Source of the DNA: Aldehydirespirator sp965205155
GTDB taxonomy: Bacteria > Actinomycetota > Acidimicrobiia > Acidimicrobiales > Aldehydirespiratoraceae
DNA: 64,000 bases
Assembly: GCA_965205155.1 (NCBI GenBank)
Contig: OZ242033.1
Location: 1,736,001-1,800,000, forward strand
Reading direction: 5' to 3'
Within the stretch, counting starts at the first letter, position 1. Each line of letters starts with the position of its first letter. The notes below the pieces were generated by a model. It searched no databases, was not told the origin of the DNA, and saw nothing but the letters and a program-made list of their open reading frames with translations. This document shows, piece by piece, positions 15,795 through 24,556 of this stretch. The translations under genes were made by a program, and so were the position numbers.

Positions 15795-18614
15795 GTGGTC
15801 CTGGCAGCCTGGATCACACGGCAGCTCGTGTTCAACGGGGCGGTCACGGGCCTGGTCATCGGCATGCTCGCCATGGGCATCGTCCTCATCTACCGCTCCA
15901 CCCGGGTGATCAACTTCGCGGTGGGGAACCTGGGGCTGCCCGCGGCCGGCTTGTTCGCCCTGATGCAGATCGACTGGGGCTTCCCCTTCTGGATCGGCCT
16001 GGCCACCGCCCTGCTGGTTGGCACGCTGGCCGGCGCGCTGGTGGAACTGACCGTCGTGCGCCGCCTGTTCAGCCGTCCCCGGGTGATACTGCTGGTGGCC
16101 ACCGTGGGCGTGGCCCAGCTGATGCGGGCGGTGATCGCCGCGTTTCCCGACATCACCGACACTACGCAGCGCTATCCGGTGGCCGCCCGCACCACTTGGG
16201 AGAACGCGCCGTTCGGCCTGCGTATCGCCGCTCCCCAGGTGGCGATCATCGTGGTGGTGCCCATTGTCGCCGTCGCTCTGGGCTGGATGCTGAACCGCAC
16301 GACCTTCGGGCGTGCAGTCGCCGCGTCGGCCGGCAACCCCGACCTGGCCCGCTTGTCGGGCGTGAACCCGAAGGTGGTGTCCACGTTCGTGTGGACGGCA
16401 GCCGGCCTGCTGTCGTCCCTGTCGATCATCCTGCTGAGCGGCCAGTCGGGAGCGGTGACCGGCCTGGCGAACCTGGGACCGCTCACCCTGGCCCGAGCGC
16501 TGGCCGCGGCCGCCATAGCCGGAATGAGATCGTTTCCCAGAGCAGTCATGGCGGGACTCGCCATCGGGGTGACCGAGTCGGTGGTGAGATTCAACTACCT
16601 GTCCGAGGCCGGGCTGATCGACTTCCTGCTGTTCTGCGCGGTGCTGGTAGCGGTCTACGTGCAGAGCCGCGGCAGCCCCGAGGAGGCGATCCTGGCATTC
16701 GTTCCGCGCATCCGGCCGGTGCCGGCGCGCCTCGAACGGCTGCGATGGGTCCGGGCCCTGCCCCGGATCACGCTCGCCGCCACCCTGGCCTTCGCCATCG
16801 TCCTGCCACTGATCGTGACGCTGCCGTCCAGGCATCTGCTGTACGCGACGGTTCTGGGCTTCGCCATCTGCGCCATGTCGGTCACGGTGATCACGGGCTG
16901 GTCGGGCCAGCTGTCGCTGTCGCAGATGGCCTTCGCGGGGATCGGAGCGCTGTCGGGGGCGGCGTTCAGCCGGGGCTTGGAACTCGATATCGGCTGGCGC
17001 AGCTTCCGCCTGATCGACTTTGAGGCAGCCGGGGTGCCCTTCGTGGTGTCGATCCTGCTGGCGACCCTGTTCACCGCCCTGGTGGCCCTGCTCATCGGCG
17101 CTGGAGCGCTGCGGGTGCGCGGCCTGATGCTGGCGGTGAGCACGTTCGCGTTCTCGATCGCGTCGACTCAGTACCTGTTCCGCCGACCGTTCTTCACCGG
17201 CGGGAGCAGTTCGAGCGTTCCCTACGACCGGGGCACGCTGTTCGGCATCGATCTCTCGTCCCAGCGGTCGTACTACTACTTCACACTGGGTGGCTTTGTG
17301 ATCGCCTATGCGGTGGTGTCGAGGCTGCGGCGCAGCGGCATCGGCCGCTCCACCATCGCGGTGCGTGACAACGCGGCCGGCGCGTCCGCCTACACCGTGA
17401 GCCCCACCAGGGCGAAGCTCACCGCGTTCGCCCTGGCCGGGGGGCTCGCCGGCTTCGGCGGCGCGCTGCTGGGCGGCCTGGTGCAGAACATCCGCTTCTC
17501 GCAGGTGCTGTTCCAGGTCGAGGACTCGCTGCGGGTTGTCGGCATGGCCGTGATCGGCGGGCTGGGCTCGGTCACCGGCGCGGTGCTGGGCGCAGTGTGG
17601 GTCGAGGGGATGCCGGCCTTCTTCGGCGACAACGATCTGGTGCCGCTGTTCACCTCGAGCATCGGGCTGCTGGTCATCATCATGTACCTGCCCGGCGGCT
17701 TCATCCAGGTGGTCTACTCAGCCCGGGACGGCCTGTTGAGCTGGCTCGAGTCCCGACTGCCGACCGAGGATGCTCCTGCTGTCACCCCGGTCTCGCCCGC
17801 CGGCCTGAGCCGCCGGGACCCGGCCGGCGTCGACGTCCCCGAAGTTGTGATGCGGACCGAGAACGTGTCGGTGCGCTTCGGCGGCAATCAAGCCGTGTCG
17901 CAGGTCGGCGTCGAGGTGCGCCGCGATGAGATCGTCGGCCTGATCGGCACGAACGGCGCCGGCAAGACCACCCTGATGAACGCGGTCGGCGGGATGGTCC
18001 GCTGCGAGGGCCGGGTAGAGCTGATGGGACGGGACCTGACCGGCGTGTCAGCCGCGCGCCGAGCCCGAGCCGGCCTGGGTCGGACGTTCCAGGGGGCCAC
18101 GCTGTTCCCGGAGCTGACCGTGCGCGAGACGGTGATGGTGGCGCTGGAGGCCCGGGGCCGCACGCCGTTCCTCTCGACTGCGCTGCACTTGCCCCACACC
18201 CTGGTCAACGAGAGACGCCGCCGCGCCGAGGCCGACGAGCTGATCGACTGGTTCGGCCTGGGTGCCTACGCCGACCACTACGTGTCGGACCTGTCCACCG
18301 GCTCCCGGCGCATTGTCGAGCTGGCCGGCCTGCTGGCGCTCGACGCCCGGGTGTTGTGCCTGGACGAGCCCACCGCCGGCGTCGCCCAGCGCGAGACCGA
18401 GGCGTTCGCCCCCCTCGTCCGCAGGATCCGCAGCGAGCTGGGTGCCGGAATCCTGCTGATCGAGCACGACATGACGGTGATCATGGGAGTCAGCGATCGG
18501 GTGTATTGCCTGGAGTCCGGGTCGGTGATCTCGGCGGGCACTCCCGACGAGGTCAGGAACGACCCGCTGGTCGTCGCCAGCTATCTCGGCACCGCCGCCG
18601 AGGCCGCTGGCTAG
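15795..18614 (+). CDS. LivH-LivM-LivG fusion: two ABC permeases plus ATPase in one chain (copy 1)
   Basis: 939 aa from GTG 15795. Residues ~1-300 are a LivH-type permease (VLIYRSTRVINFAVGNLG). Residues ~325-650 are a LivM-type permease (VITGWSGQLSLSQMAFAGIGAL; SGIGRSTIAVRDN). Residues ~685-939 are a LivG-type ATPase with Walker A GTNGAGKTT (~717), GRTFQGATLFPELTVRE, Walker B VLCLDEPTAG and EHDMTVIMG. The ABC signature reads LSTGSRR, not the usual LSYGQQR of LivG. Together with the MFS-LivF chain upstream this supplies every cytoplasmic and membrane part of a LIV importer in two polypeptides. A LivK-like lipoprotein gene follows after 103 bp. Confidence 0.92.
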   Translation: MVLAAWITRQLVFNGAVTGLVIGMLAMGIVLIYRSTRVINFAVGNLGLPAAGLFALMQIDWGFPFWIGLATALLVGTLAGALVELTVVRRLFSRPRVILLVATVGVAQLMRAVIAAFPDITDTTQRYPVAARTTWENAPFGLRIAAPQVAIIVVVPIVAVALGWMLNRTTFGRAVAASAGNPDLARLSGVNPKVVSTFVWTAAGLLSSLSIILLSGQSGAVTGLANLGPLTLARALAAAAIAGMRSFPRAVMAGLAIGVTESVVRFNYLSEAGLIDFLLFCAVLVAVYVQSRGSPEEAILAFVPRIRPVPARLERLRWVRALPRITLAATLAFAIVLPLIVTLPSRHLLYATVLGFAICAMSVTVITGWSGQLSLSQMAFAGIGALSGAAFSRGLELDIGWRSFRLIDFEAAGVPFVVSILLATLFTALVALLIGAGALRVRGLMLAVSTFAFSIASTQYLFRRPFFTGGSSSSVPYDRGTLFGIDLSSQRSYYYFTLGGFVIAYAVVSRLRRSGIGRSTIAVRDNAAGASAYTVSPTRAKLTAFALAGGLAGFGGALLGGLVQNIRFSQVLFQVEDSLRVVGMAVIGGLGSVTGAVLGAVWVEGMPAFFGDNDLVPLFTSSIGLLVIIMYLPGGFIQVVYSARDGLLSWLESRLPTEDAPAVTPVSPAGLSRRDPAGVDVPEVVMRTENVSVRFGGNQAVSQVGVEVRRDEIVGLIGTNGAGKTTLMNAVGGMVRCEGRVELMGRDLTGVSAARRARAGLGRTFQGATLFPELTVRETVMVALEARGRTPFLSTALHLPHTLVNERRRRAEADELIDWFGLGAYADHYVSDLSTGSRRIVELAGLLALDARVLCLDEPTAGVAQRETEAFAPLVRRIRSELGAGILLIEHDMTVIMGVSDRVYCLESGSVISAGTPDEVRNDPLVVASYLGTAAEAAG

Positions 18615-18717
18615 CCGCAGCCGCTGAGGCGAATCGGTATACTGCGCCGCCCGTCGGAGGCAGTCTGTGTAGGCGAATCCCCGCCACCGGACCAGAGGAA
18701 TCCTTTGAAGGAGCACG

Positions 18718-20352
18718 GTGTCAATGATTCAAGAGCGGACACAGAGAGCGCTGCGGGCGCGAGCGGTGGTCATCGTTGCCGCGCTGGCTCTGGTAGCTGC
18801 GGCCTGCGGCGGCGGTGACGCAGCAGACGACGAGGTGTCGTCGGGGGACACCGGCGGCGCCGGCACCGATGTCGACAGCTCCGGCACTGACAGCTCCAGC
18901 AGCGACAGTTCCAGCACTGACAGTTCCAGCACCGACAGCCCGGCCGAGGAGACGGCCACGCCGTCTGAGAGTGACCCAGAACCGACCGAGCCAGTCTCCG
19001 AGCCGGCCGAGTCCGGCAGTGCGACCGAGCAGCCGACCGACGAGGCCGACGGAGAGGCCGCGGTCGATGAACCGGCCGAAGAAGCCGCGGCACCCCTGAC
19101 GTGGAGCCGCCTGGCCGCGAACATGGTGCCTGACGACCCTTCGGAACTCACCGCGTCGTGGAGGGGCGTGACCCCTGACACGATCACGATCGGCGTCTCG
19201 ATGCTCAACTTCGAGCTCCTGCAGGAGATGGGGCTCACGGCCGCGGGCTGGGGCGATCAGCAGGGCGTCTTCCAGGCCCTGGTCGACGACCTGAACGCCA
19301 ACGGCGGGATCCTGGGCCGCAAGGTCGTGGCCGTGTACGACTACTACAGCCCCATCGACGCGGCCGACGCGGAACGGGCGTGCACGGTTCTCACCCAGGA
19401 CAACGAGGTGTTCGCGGCTGTGCTCGGATTCGTCGGCCCGCTGGCCGGCACCGCCGACCCCTGCTTCGCCGGGACAAACAACACTGTGCTCGTCGGTGGC
19501 GAGCACACCCCCGACGAGATCGCCCTGGCCGTGGCGCCGTGGTTCAACGTGGAGCCCAGCACCGAGGATCACACCTCGAACCTCCTCGACCTGCTGGTCC
19601 AGACCGGCAGGGCCGACGGGGCGAGCGTGTTCGTGGTGTCGCACCAGTCCGCGACCGGTGATGAGCCGTTGGTGCTCGAGGGGCTCAGCGCGCGCGGGAT
19701 CGAGGTGGTGGGCACCGCCGTCCTCGACGCCAACGACGGCGACACCGCTGCCCAGGACCAGTTGATGCAGGTCATCTCCGAACGGATCAGGGCCGATGGG
19801 GCCGACACCGTGATGATCAACGGCAACCCGGCTGCCACCATCCGGGGCCTGGGCTTGAACGGGCTGCTCGACTCGGTGACCATCTGGAGCAACAACGCGG
19901 CCGGGCTCGGCAATCTCGGTCAGACCCTCGACCACGAGTGGGCTCGGGGCGCCATCGCCTCCGACGGCCCCTCCGAGCTCGACATCTGGAACGACGACGT
20001 GTTCCAGGACTGCGTGCGGGTGGTCAACGCGGCCGGCATCGGGGCCGACTTGCGGCCCACAGCAGAGCTGGCCGAGGGCGACGAGAACTGGTTCAACCCG
20101 ACCCGCCGCTACTGCGGCCATCTGTCGCTGTTCGCGCAGATCGCGGCCGCGGCCGGCCCGAATCTCACGCCGGAGACGTTCGAGCAGGGGGCCTACACGC
20201 TGACCGACTTCGTTCTGCCGGGTTATCCCGCCAACTCGCTCTCCCCGACCAAGCTCGGCGCCCGCGACCTGTACCGGCTCACGACCTTCGATCCCGACGT
20301 CGGCAACGGCGAGAACGTGCCGCTCACCGATCTCATCGACATCGTCCCATAA
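18718..20352 (+). CDS. LivK-type substrate-binding lipoprotein (module 1)
   Basis: 544 aa. An AAGGAG Shine-Dalgarno (18708-18713) serves GTG 18718 or ATG 18724. The signal peptide ends in a lipobox-like VAAAC. A ~95-residue Ser/Thr/Asp/Glu-rich linker with repeated SSTDS units then lifts the binding domain off the membrane. The periplasmic-binding type 1 fold (about 135-544) shows ITIGVSMLNFELLQEMGLTAAGWGDQQ, LNANGGILGRKV and VFAAVLGFVGPLAGTADPC. It is expected to deliver an amino-acid-like or other small organic ligand to the LivHMG / MFS-LivF chains encoded just upstream. It ends 9 bp from a convergent paralogous-class binding protein. Confidence 0.9.
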   Translation: MSMIQERTQRALRARAVVIVAALALVAAACGGGDAADDEVSSGDTGGAGTDVDSSGTDSSSSDSSSTDSSSTDSPAEETATPSESDPEPTEPVSEPAESGSATEQPTDEADGEAAVDEPAEEAAAPLTWSRLAANMVPDDPSELTASWRGVTPDTITIGVSMLNFELLQEMGLTAAGWGDQQGVFQALVDDLNANGGILGRKVVAVYDYYSPIDAADAERACTVLTQDNEVFAAVLGFVGPLAGTADPCFAGTNNTVLVGGEHTPDEIALAVAPWFNVEPSTEDHTSNLLDLLVQTGRADGASVFVVSHQSATGDEPLVLEGLSARGIEVVGTAVLDANDGDTAAQDQLMQVISERIRADGADTVMINGNPAATIRGLGLNGLLDSVTIWSNNAAGLGNLGQTLDHEWARGAIASDGPSELDIWNDDVFQDCVRVVNAAGIGADLRPTAELAEGDENWFNPTRRYCGHLSLFAQIAAAAGPNLTPETFEQGAYTLTDFVLPGYPANSLSPTKLGARDLYRLTTFDPDVGNGENVPLTDLIDIVP

Positions 20353-20361
20353 GGGCGTCCG

Positions 20362-22086
20362 CTAGCGCGGGGCGGGGCGGTACTCGTCGATCGGGTAGAT
20401 GCAGATGTTCACCTCGCCGAAGGGGGCGGACTTGGTGCACGGATACTCGAATCGCATCGTGTGGATGGCGTCGGGCGCCTGCGTCTTGCCCGGTCGCAGC
20501 GTCATCGGCAGCATCTCGTTGGAGTCGATCGGCCCCAGATTGGCTAGCGCCGTGTAGATGTCGGCCCGGGTCGGGTTGTCGCCCGCCTCGTAGATGGCCC
20601 GCAGGGCCGTGCGCATGAGGTTGCAGACCGTGGCCACCATCCCGTAGGCCGACGAGCCCGAGCCGTCGAGGCGCTCCGAGTTCTCGTGGTTGGCCCCCGA
20701 TGGGCTGTTGGCCCCGTAGGTGTCGTTGCACATCTCGTTGAACGGCCGCGGCTCGTAGTCCTCGAGCCGGTAGACGCCGGTGTCGGCGTCGTCGATGATC
20801 AGAGTCCCGTGGTAGAGGTTGCCGGCCGCCTCGCCGACCTCCGCGATCTTGGATGCCACCAGCTCGGCTGCCTGGGCGTTGAAGTCTGAGGCGTAGAACT
20901 GCACGTCACCGGGAGCGAACCCCTGGTTGGCCATCTCCAAGATGTAGCCCGGGGCAGACACGACGTTGAGGACGTTGAAGAAGACGTCGATGCCGGCCGA
21001 CTTCATTCGCTGCACCGAATCGACCACACCGTCGAAGCAGAAGGGAGAACCTGCACACCCGATGACATCGAAGACGGCCACCTCGATGCCCTTGGACCTG
21101 AGGGTCTCCACGAGGCCCACTTCCACCGCCTCGTACTGGCCGGGAGTGTCGGGCGCGGCGACGCCGATCGTCTTGCCGTCGAGCTGCCCGCGGTCCGCGA
21201 GGTCGGTCGCCAGCCATCGCACGCTCTCCTCCAGCGTCGGCGAGACCGAGATGAGCCGGTCCCCGCCCCGGCTCATGAACTCCTCGCTCTGGCCCTGAGT
21301 GGAGACGAACGCGGTCTGGTGCTCTTCCACGATGCACAGGTTGGCCGATCCCTGGAATCCGCTGGAGTTGAGCAGGATCACGCCCTGGAGGTCCTCGATG
21401 GCCTGGATGCACGCCGCGTTGCGTTCCTCGTCCACCGCACTGATAACCCCCAGTTCGATGGTGTGCAGCTCGATCATGCGGCCCCGCACGCCTCCGCACT
21501 GCTCGTTGACCACCGCCGTGAACGTGTCGAACATCTCGGCCACGTTGCCCACCGGGACGGCGAAGCCCATCGCGGCCAAGTCCTCCAGCTTGGACCGCAG
21601 GTGCACCAGCGTGATCGAGTCGGCCTCGATGCCGGTATCGGTCGCGACCCTGTCCGTGGCCGGGTCGTGGGCGTGGCAGAAGGCGTCCAACTGCGCGAAG
21701 GGGTGGTCGCCGCGGTCGAACGTGGCCTGGAACTCGTCGAAGATCCCGTCCCGGGGATCATCGAAGATGTTCGGCGGCGGGCCCTCGGGCTCTGCCGGGG
21801 CGGGCTCATCGTCGGGTGCCTCGCCGGAGTCCTCAGGCTCGGGGGCGGCCGCTTCCGTCGTGGTGGTCTCCGGCTCGGTCTCCGGCTCCGTCGTGGTCGT
21901 CTCGGCCTCGGGAGTCTCATCCGAGCTGTCGGGCTCGGTCGTAGCGGGCTCCGCGGTGTCGGGTGCCTGCGTCGTGGGCGCGGCGGTGTCACCGTCACCG
22001 GAGTCCGTCACCTCGCCCCCGCAGGCCGCAGCCACGAAAGCCAGGCACACAACCGGGACGAGCGCGATGCGCAGTAGGTGCTTCAT
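20362..22086 (-). CDS. LivK-type substrate-binding lipoprotein (module 2)
   Basis: 574 aa from ATG 22086, with GGAG upstream on the minus strand. Signal peptide MKHLLRIALVPVVCLAFVAA is followed by the lipidation Cys in AAACGG and a ~80-residue Thr/Glu/Pro-rich linker. A periplasmic-binding type 1 domain then shows LRSKLEDLAAMG, GVRGRMIELHTIELG and the Rossmann-like IGVAAPDTPGQYEAVEV. Several Cys residues in the C-terminal part (for example FEYPCTKSAPFGEVNICIYP) could form disulfides. The gene is divergent from the second MFS-LivF gene (210 bp apart), so both halves of module 2 probably share a control region. It is only distantly similar to the module 1 binding protein. Confidence 0.9.
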   Translation of the reverse strand: MKHLLRIALVPVVCLAFVAAACGGEVTDSGDGDTAAPTTQAPDTAEPATTEPDSSDETPEAETTTTEPETEPETTTTEAAAPEPEDSGEAPDDEPAPAEPEGPPPNIFDDPRDGIFDEFQATFDRGDHPFAQLDAFCHAHDPATDRVATDTGIEADSITLVHLRSKLEDLAAMGFAVPVGNVAEMFDTFTAVVNEQCGGVRGRMIELHTIELGVISAVDEERNAACIQAIEDLQGVILLNSSGFQGSANLCIVEEHQTAFVSTQGQSEEFMSRGGDRLISVSPTLEESVRWLATDLADRGQLDGKTIGVAAPDTPGQYEAVEVGLVETLRSKGIEVAVFDVIGCAGSPFCFDGVVDSVQRMKSAGIDVFFNVLNVVSAPGYILEMANQGFAPGDVQFYASDFNAQAAELVASKIAEVGEAAGNLYHGTLIIDDADTGVYRLEDYEPRPFNEMCNDTYGANSPSGANHENSERLDGSGSSAYGMVATVCNLMRTALRAIYEAGDNPTRADIYTALANLGPIDSNEMLPMTLRPGKTQAPDAIHTMRFEYPCTKSAPFGEVNICIYPIDEYRPAPR

Positions 22087-22296
22087 CTGATTTCTCCGTC
22101 CGCTCTGAGGAGACCCCGCGGGGCTGAAGACCAGTCTTCTCCACTTGTGTACGCCGCACAAGTCGATTCGTGAACCCGTGCCGGCAATCGGCTGCACTGC
22201 CAGCAGCGCGCTCTTGGTGCTTCGCAGACGGGCTGGGCTACTGTCTGCGCACCGATCGCACCCCTGCCGGTCGGTCGGAGCGTGGCGAGGGTGAGA

Positions 22297-24516
22297 ATGG
22301 CAGACGACCCGCCAGAGATGACCGGACCTGAGCCGTCGGTCGCCGATCTGGCGGAGGCGATCCTCGAAGAGGAAGCCAGACGCCGTGCCGAGCAGGCCGA
22401 GCGCGACGCCGAGACCGTCCTCCCCGACGACCTGCTGCCGGGCGTGGGCGACGCCCCCATGACCCTGCGAGAGGGTCTCCGGGCCGGCGGCAGGGCGACG
22501 GTGTTCGTCATGTTCCTGCTCGCCTTCATCGACGAGATGCCCCGGGCGATCCGGGTGCTCGCCCCCGACATCCAGGACTCGCTCAACATCAGCGACACCG
22601 TGCTCTTCGGCATCCTCGGCTTCGGCGGCGTCACCCTGGTGCTGGGCGCGGTCCCCATGGCCGCTCTCGCCGACCGGGTCAAGCGGGTGGCCATCATCCC
22701 GGTGGCGACCGCCTTCTGGGGCGTGACCGCGTTCTTGAGCGGCCTCATCGTCAACCCCTTCCAGCTGTTCCTCACCAACGCGGGAACCGGCTTCGGGCAG
22801 GCCTACCGCATTCCTGTCTCGAACTCGTTGCTGGTCGACACCTACCCCATCCCGGCCCGCAGCCGGATCTTCGCGCTGGAGGGCCTCGGCCGGCCCGTAG
22901 GCCAGCTCCTCGGCCCGCTGATAATCGGAGGCATCGCGGCGCTGGTCGGCGGCGACGAGCCCTGGCGGGCCGGCTTCTTCGCGGTCGCCGTCGCGCCGGT
23001 GGTGGCCGCCGTCGTGTCGGCTCTGATGCTGCGCGAGCCGCCGCGAGGCCGCTTCGAGAAGGAGGCGGTGTTCGGGGACACCGACGTGCAGGTGGACGAG
23101 TTGCCGGTGTCGATAGGCACCGCCTTCGCCCGGCTCCGCAAGATCCGGACCTTCTACTTCCTGTCCACCGGTGTGGGCGTGCTCGGCTTCGCCCTGATCG
23201 CGATCCCCATCCAGTTCAACCTGCTGCTCGAGGACAAGTACGCCATGGGACCATTCGAGCGGGGTGTTGTCGAGTCGCTCATCTGGGTGGCCGCGCTGAT
23301 CGGACTTCCCGTGGCCGGTCGGCTCTTCGACCGGGGGTTCCGGCGCGAGCCGGCCGCCATGATGCGTCTGGCGGGCCTGATGGTGATGGCTACCGGCGTG
23401 GTGTACGCGGCGGCGCTCCCCATGAAGATCCTCGGGGCCCTGGTCGCGCTGATGGCGTTGGCCCAGACCCTCGTCTCGATGGCCTTCGTGGCCGCCCCGT
23501 CGATCATCGCGGCGGTGGCGCCCTACCGCATCCGGGCCCAGGCCTTCGCGCTGCTGCCGGTGTTCATATTCCTGATGGGCGGCTTCTTCGGCGGGTTGAT
23601 CGTGGGCCAGCTCTCCGACGCCTACAACGAGCGCACCGCCATGCTGGTGGCTGCGCCGCCGGCCGCGCTGATCGGCGGCGCCCTCATCGCCTACGGCAGC
23701 CGCTTCATCCGCTTCGACATCTCCCGCTCGGTCGAGGAGCTCCTCGAGGAGCAGGAGGAGCAGCAGAGGGCCGTGGCCGATCCCGCCTCGGTGCCCGCCC
23801 TCCAGGTCCACAACCTCGACTTCGCCTACGGCAGTGTGCAGGTGCTCTTCGACGTGTCCTTGGAGGTGGCGAAGGGCGAGGTCCTGGCATTGCTGGGCAC
23901 CAACGGCGCGGGCAAGTCCACCCTGCTGCGGGCGGTGAGCGGACTGGGGATTCCCGACCGCGGCGTGGTGCGGCTCGGGGGCCGCACCATCACCTACGCC
24001 GATGCGGAGGACCGCTTCGCCGCCGGACTGGTGCAGCTCAGGGGCGGGGCCGGCGTCTTCGAGGCGCTCTCGGTGGCCGACAACCTTCGGGCCTCCGTGC
24101 TGGCCTCGGACCTGAGCGATGCCGAGGTCACGGCCCGAACCGAGCGGGCTCTTAGCATGTTCCCTGCGCTCGCCGAGCGCACGGGCATCGCGGCGGGCGA
24201 TCTGTCCGGCGGTCAGCAGCAGATGCTGGCGCTGGCCATGGCTCTCATGCACGAGCCCGAGGTGCTGCTCATCGACGAGCTCAGCCTGGGGCTCGCTCCC
24301 GTCGTGGTGCAGGAGCTGCTCGGGGTGGTGGAGCGGCTGCGGGAGCAGGGGCAGACGATGGTCATCGTCGAGCAGTCGCTCAATGTGGCCCTGGCCTTCG
24401 CCGACCGGGCCATCTTCATGGAGAAGGGTCGCATCCGGTTCGAGGGCCCGGCCCAGGAGCTGGCCGAGCGCGACGATCTGGCCCGGGCGGTGTTCCTGGG
24501 AGGCGAGGGCGGATGA
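22297..24516 (+). CDS. MFS permease fused to LivF-type ABC ATPase (copy 2)
   Basis: 739 aa from ATG 22297, which has GAGG 6-7 nt upstream; GTG 22282 is an alternative. Architecture matches copy 1: acidic N-terminus with the shared DDLLPGVGD motif, then 12-helix MFS domain (about 55-495), and LivF ATPase (about 505-739). The ATPase has Walker A GTNGAGKST (~534), signature LSGGQQQM (~636), Walker B VLLIDELSLGLAP and EQSLNVAL. Between the domains lies a short charged coil (EELLEEQEEQQRAV). Conservation of the shared N-terminal motif shows that the whole fusion, not only its domains, was duplicated. The LivHMG fusion follows after 40 bp. Confidence 0.9.
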   Translation: MADDPPEMTGPEPSVADLAEAILEEEARRRAEQAERDAETVLPDDLLPGVGDAPMTLREGLRAGGRATVFVMFLLAFIDEMPRAIRVLAPDIQDSLNISDTVLFGILGFGGVTLVLGAVPMAALADRVKRVAIIPVATAFWGVTAFLSGLIVNPFQLFLTNAGTGFGQAYRIPVSNSLLVDTYPIPARSRIFALEGLGRPVGQLLGPLIIGGIAALVGGDEPWRAGFFAVAVAPVVAAVVSALMLREPPRGRFEKEAVFGDTDVQVDELPVSIGTAFARLRKIRTFYFLSTGVGVLGFALIAIPIQFNLLLEDKYAMGPFERGVVESLIWVAALIGLPVAGRLFDRGFRREPAAMMRLAGLMVMATGVVYAAALPMKILGALVALMALAQTLVSMAFVAAPSIIAAVAPYRIRAQAFALLPVFIFLMGGFFGGLIVGQLSDAYNERTAMLVAAPPAALIGGALIAYGSRFIRFDISRSVEELLEEQEEQQRAVADPASVPALQVHNLDFAYGSVQVLFDVSLEVAKGEVLALLGTNGAGKSTLLRAVSGLGIPDRGVVRLGGRTITYADAEDRFAAGLVQLRGGAGVFEALSVADNLRASVLASDLSDAEVTARTERALSMFPALAERTGIAAGDLSGGQQQMLALAMALMHEPEVLLIDELSLGLAPVVVQELLGVVERLREQGQTMVIVEQSLNVALAFADRAIFMEKGRIRFEGPAQELAERDDLARAVFLGGEGG

Positions 24517-24556
24517 CCGTCCCGTCGAGCGCTCAAGACCCGAAGGCCGGAAACCG

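Noticed and set aside
14760..16835. A 691-codon minus-strand frame opposite the first LIV module
   Set aside because: Shadow of two strongly supported plus-strand genes; low-complexity Gly/His/Arg/Glu composition and no recognisable domain.
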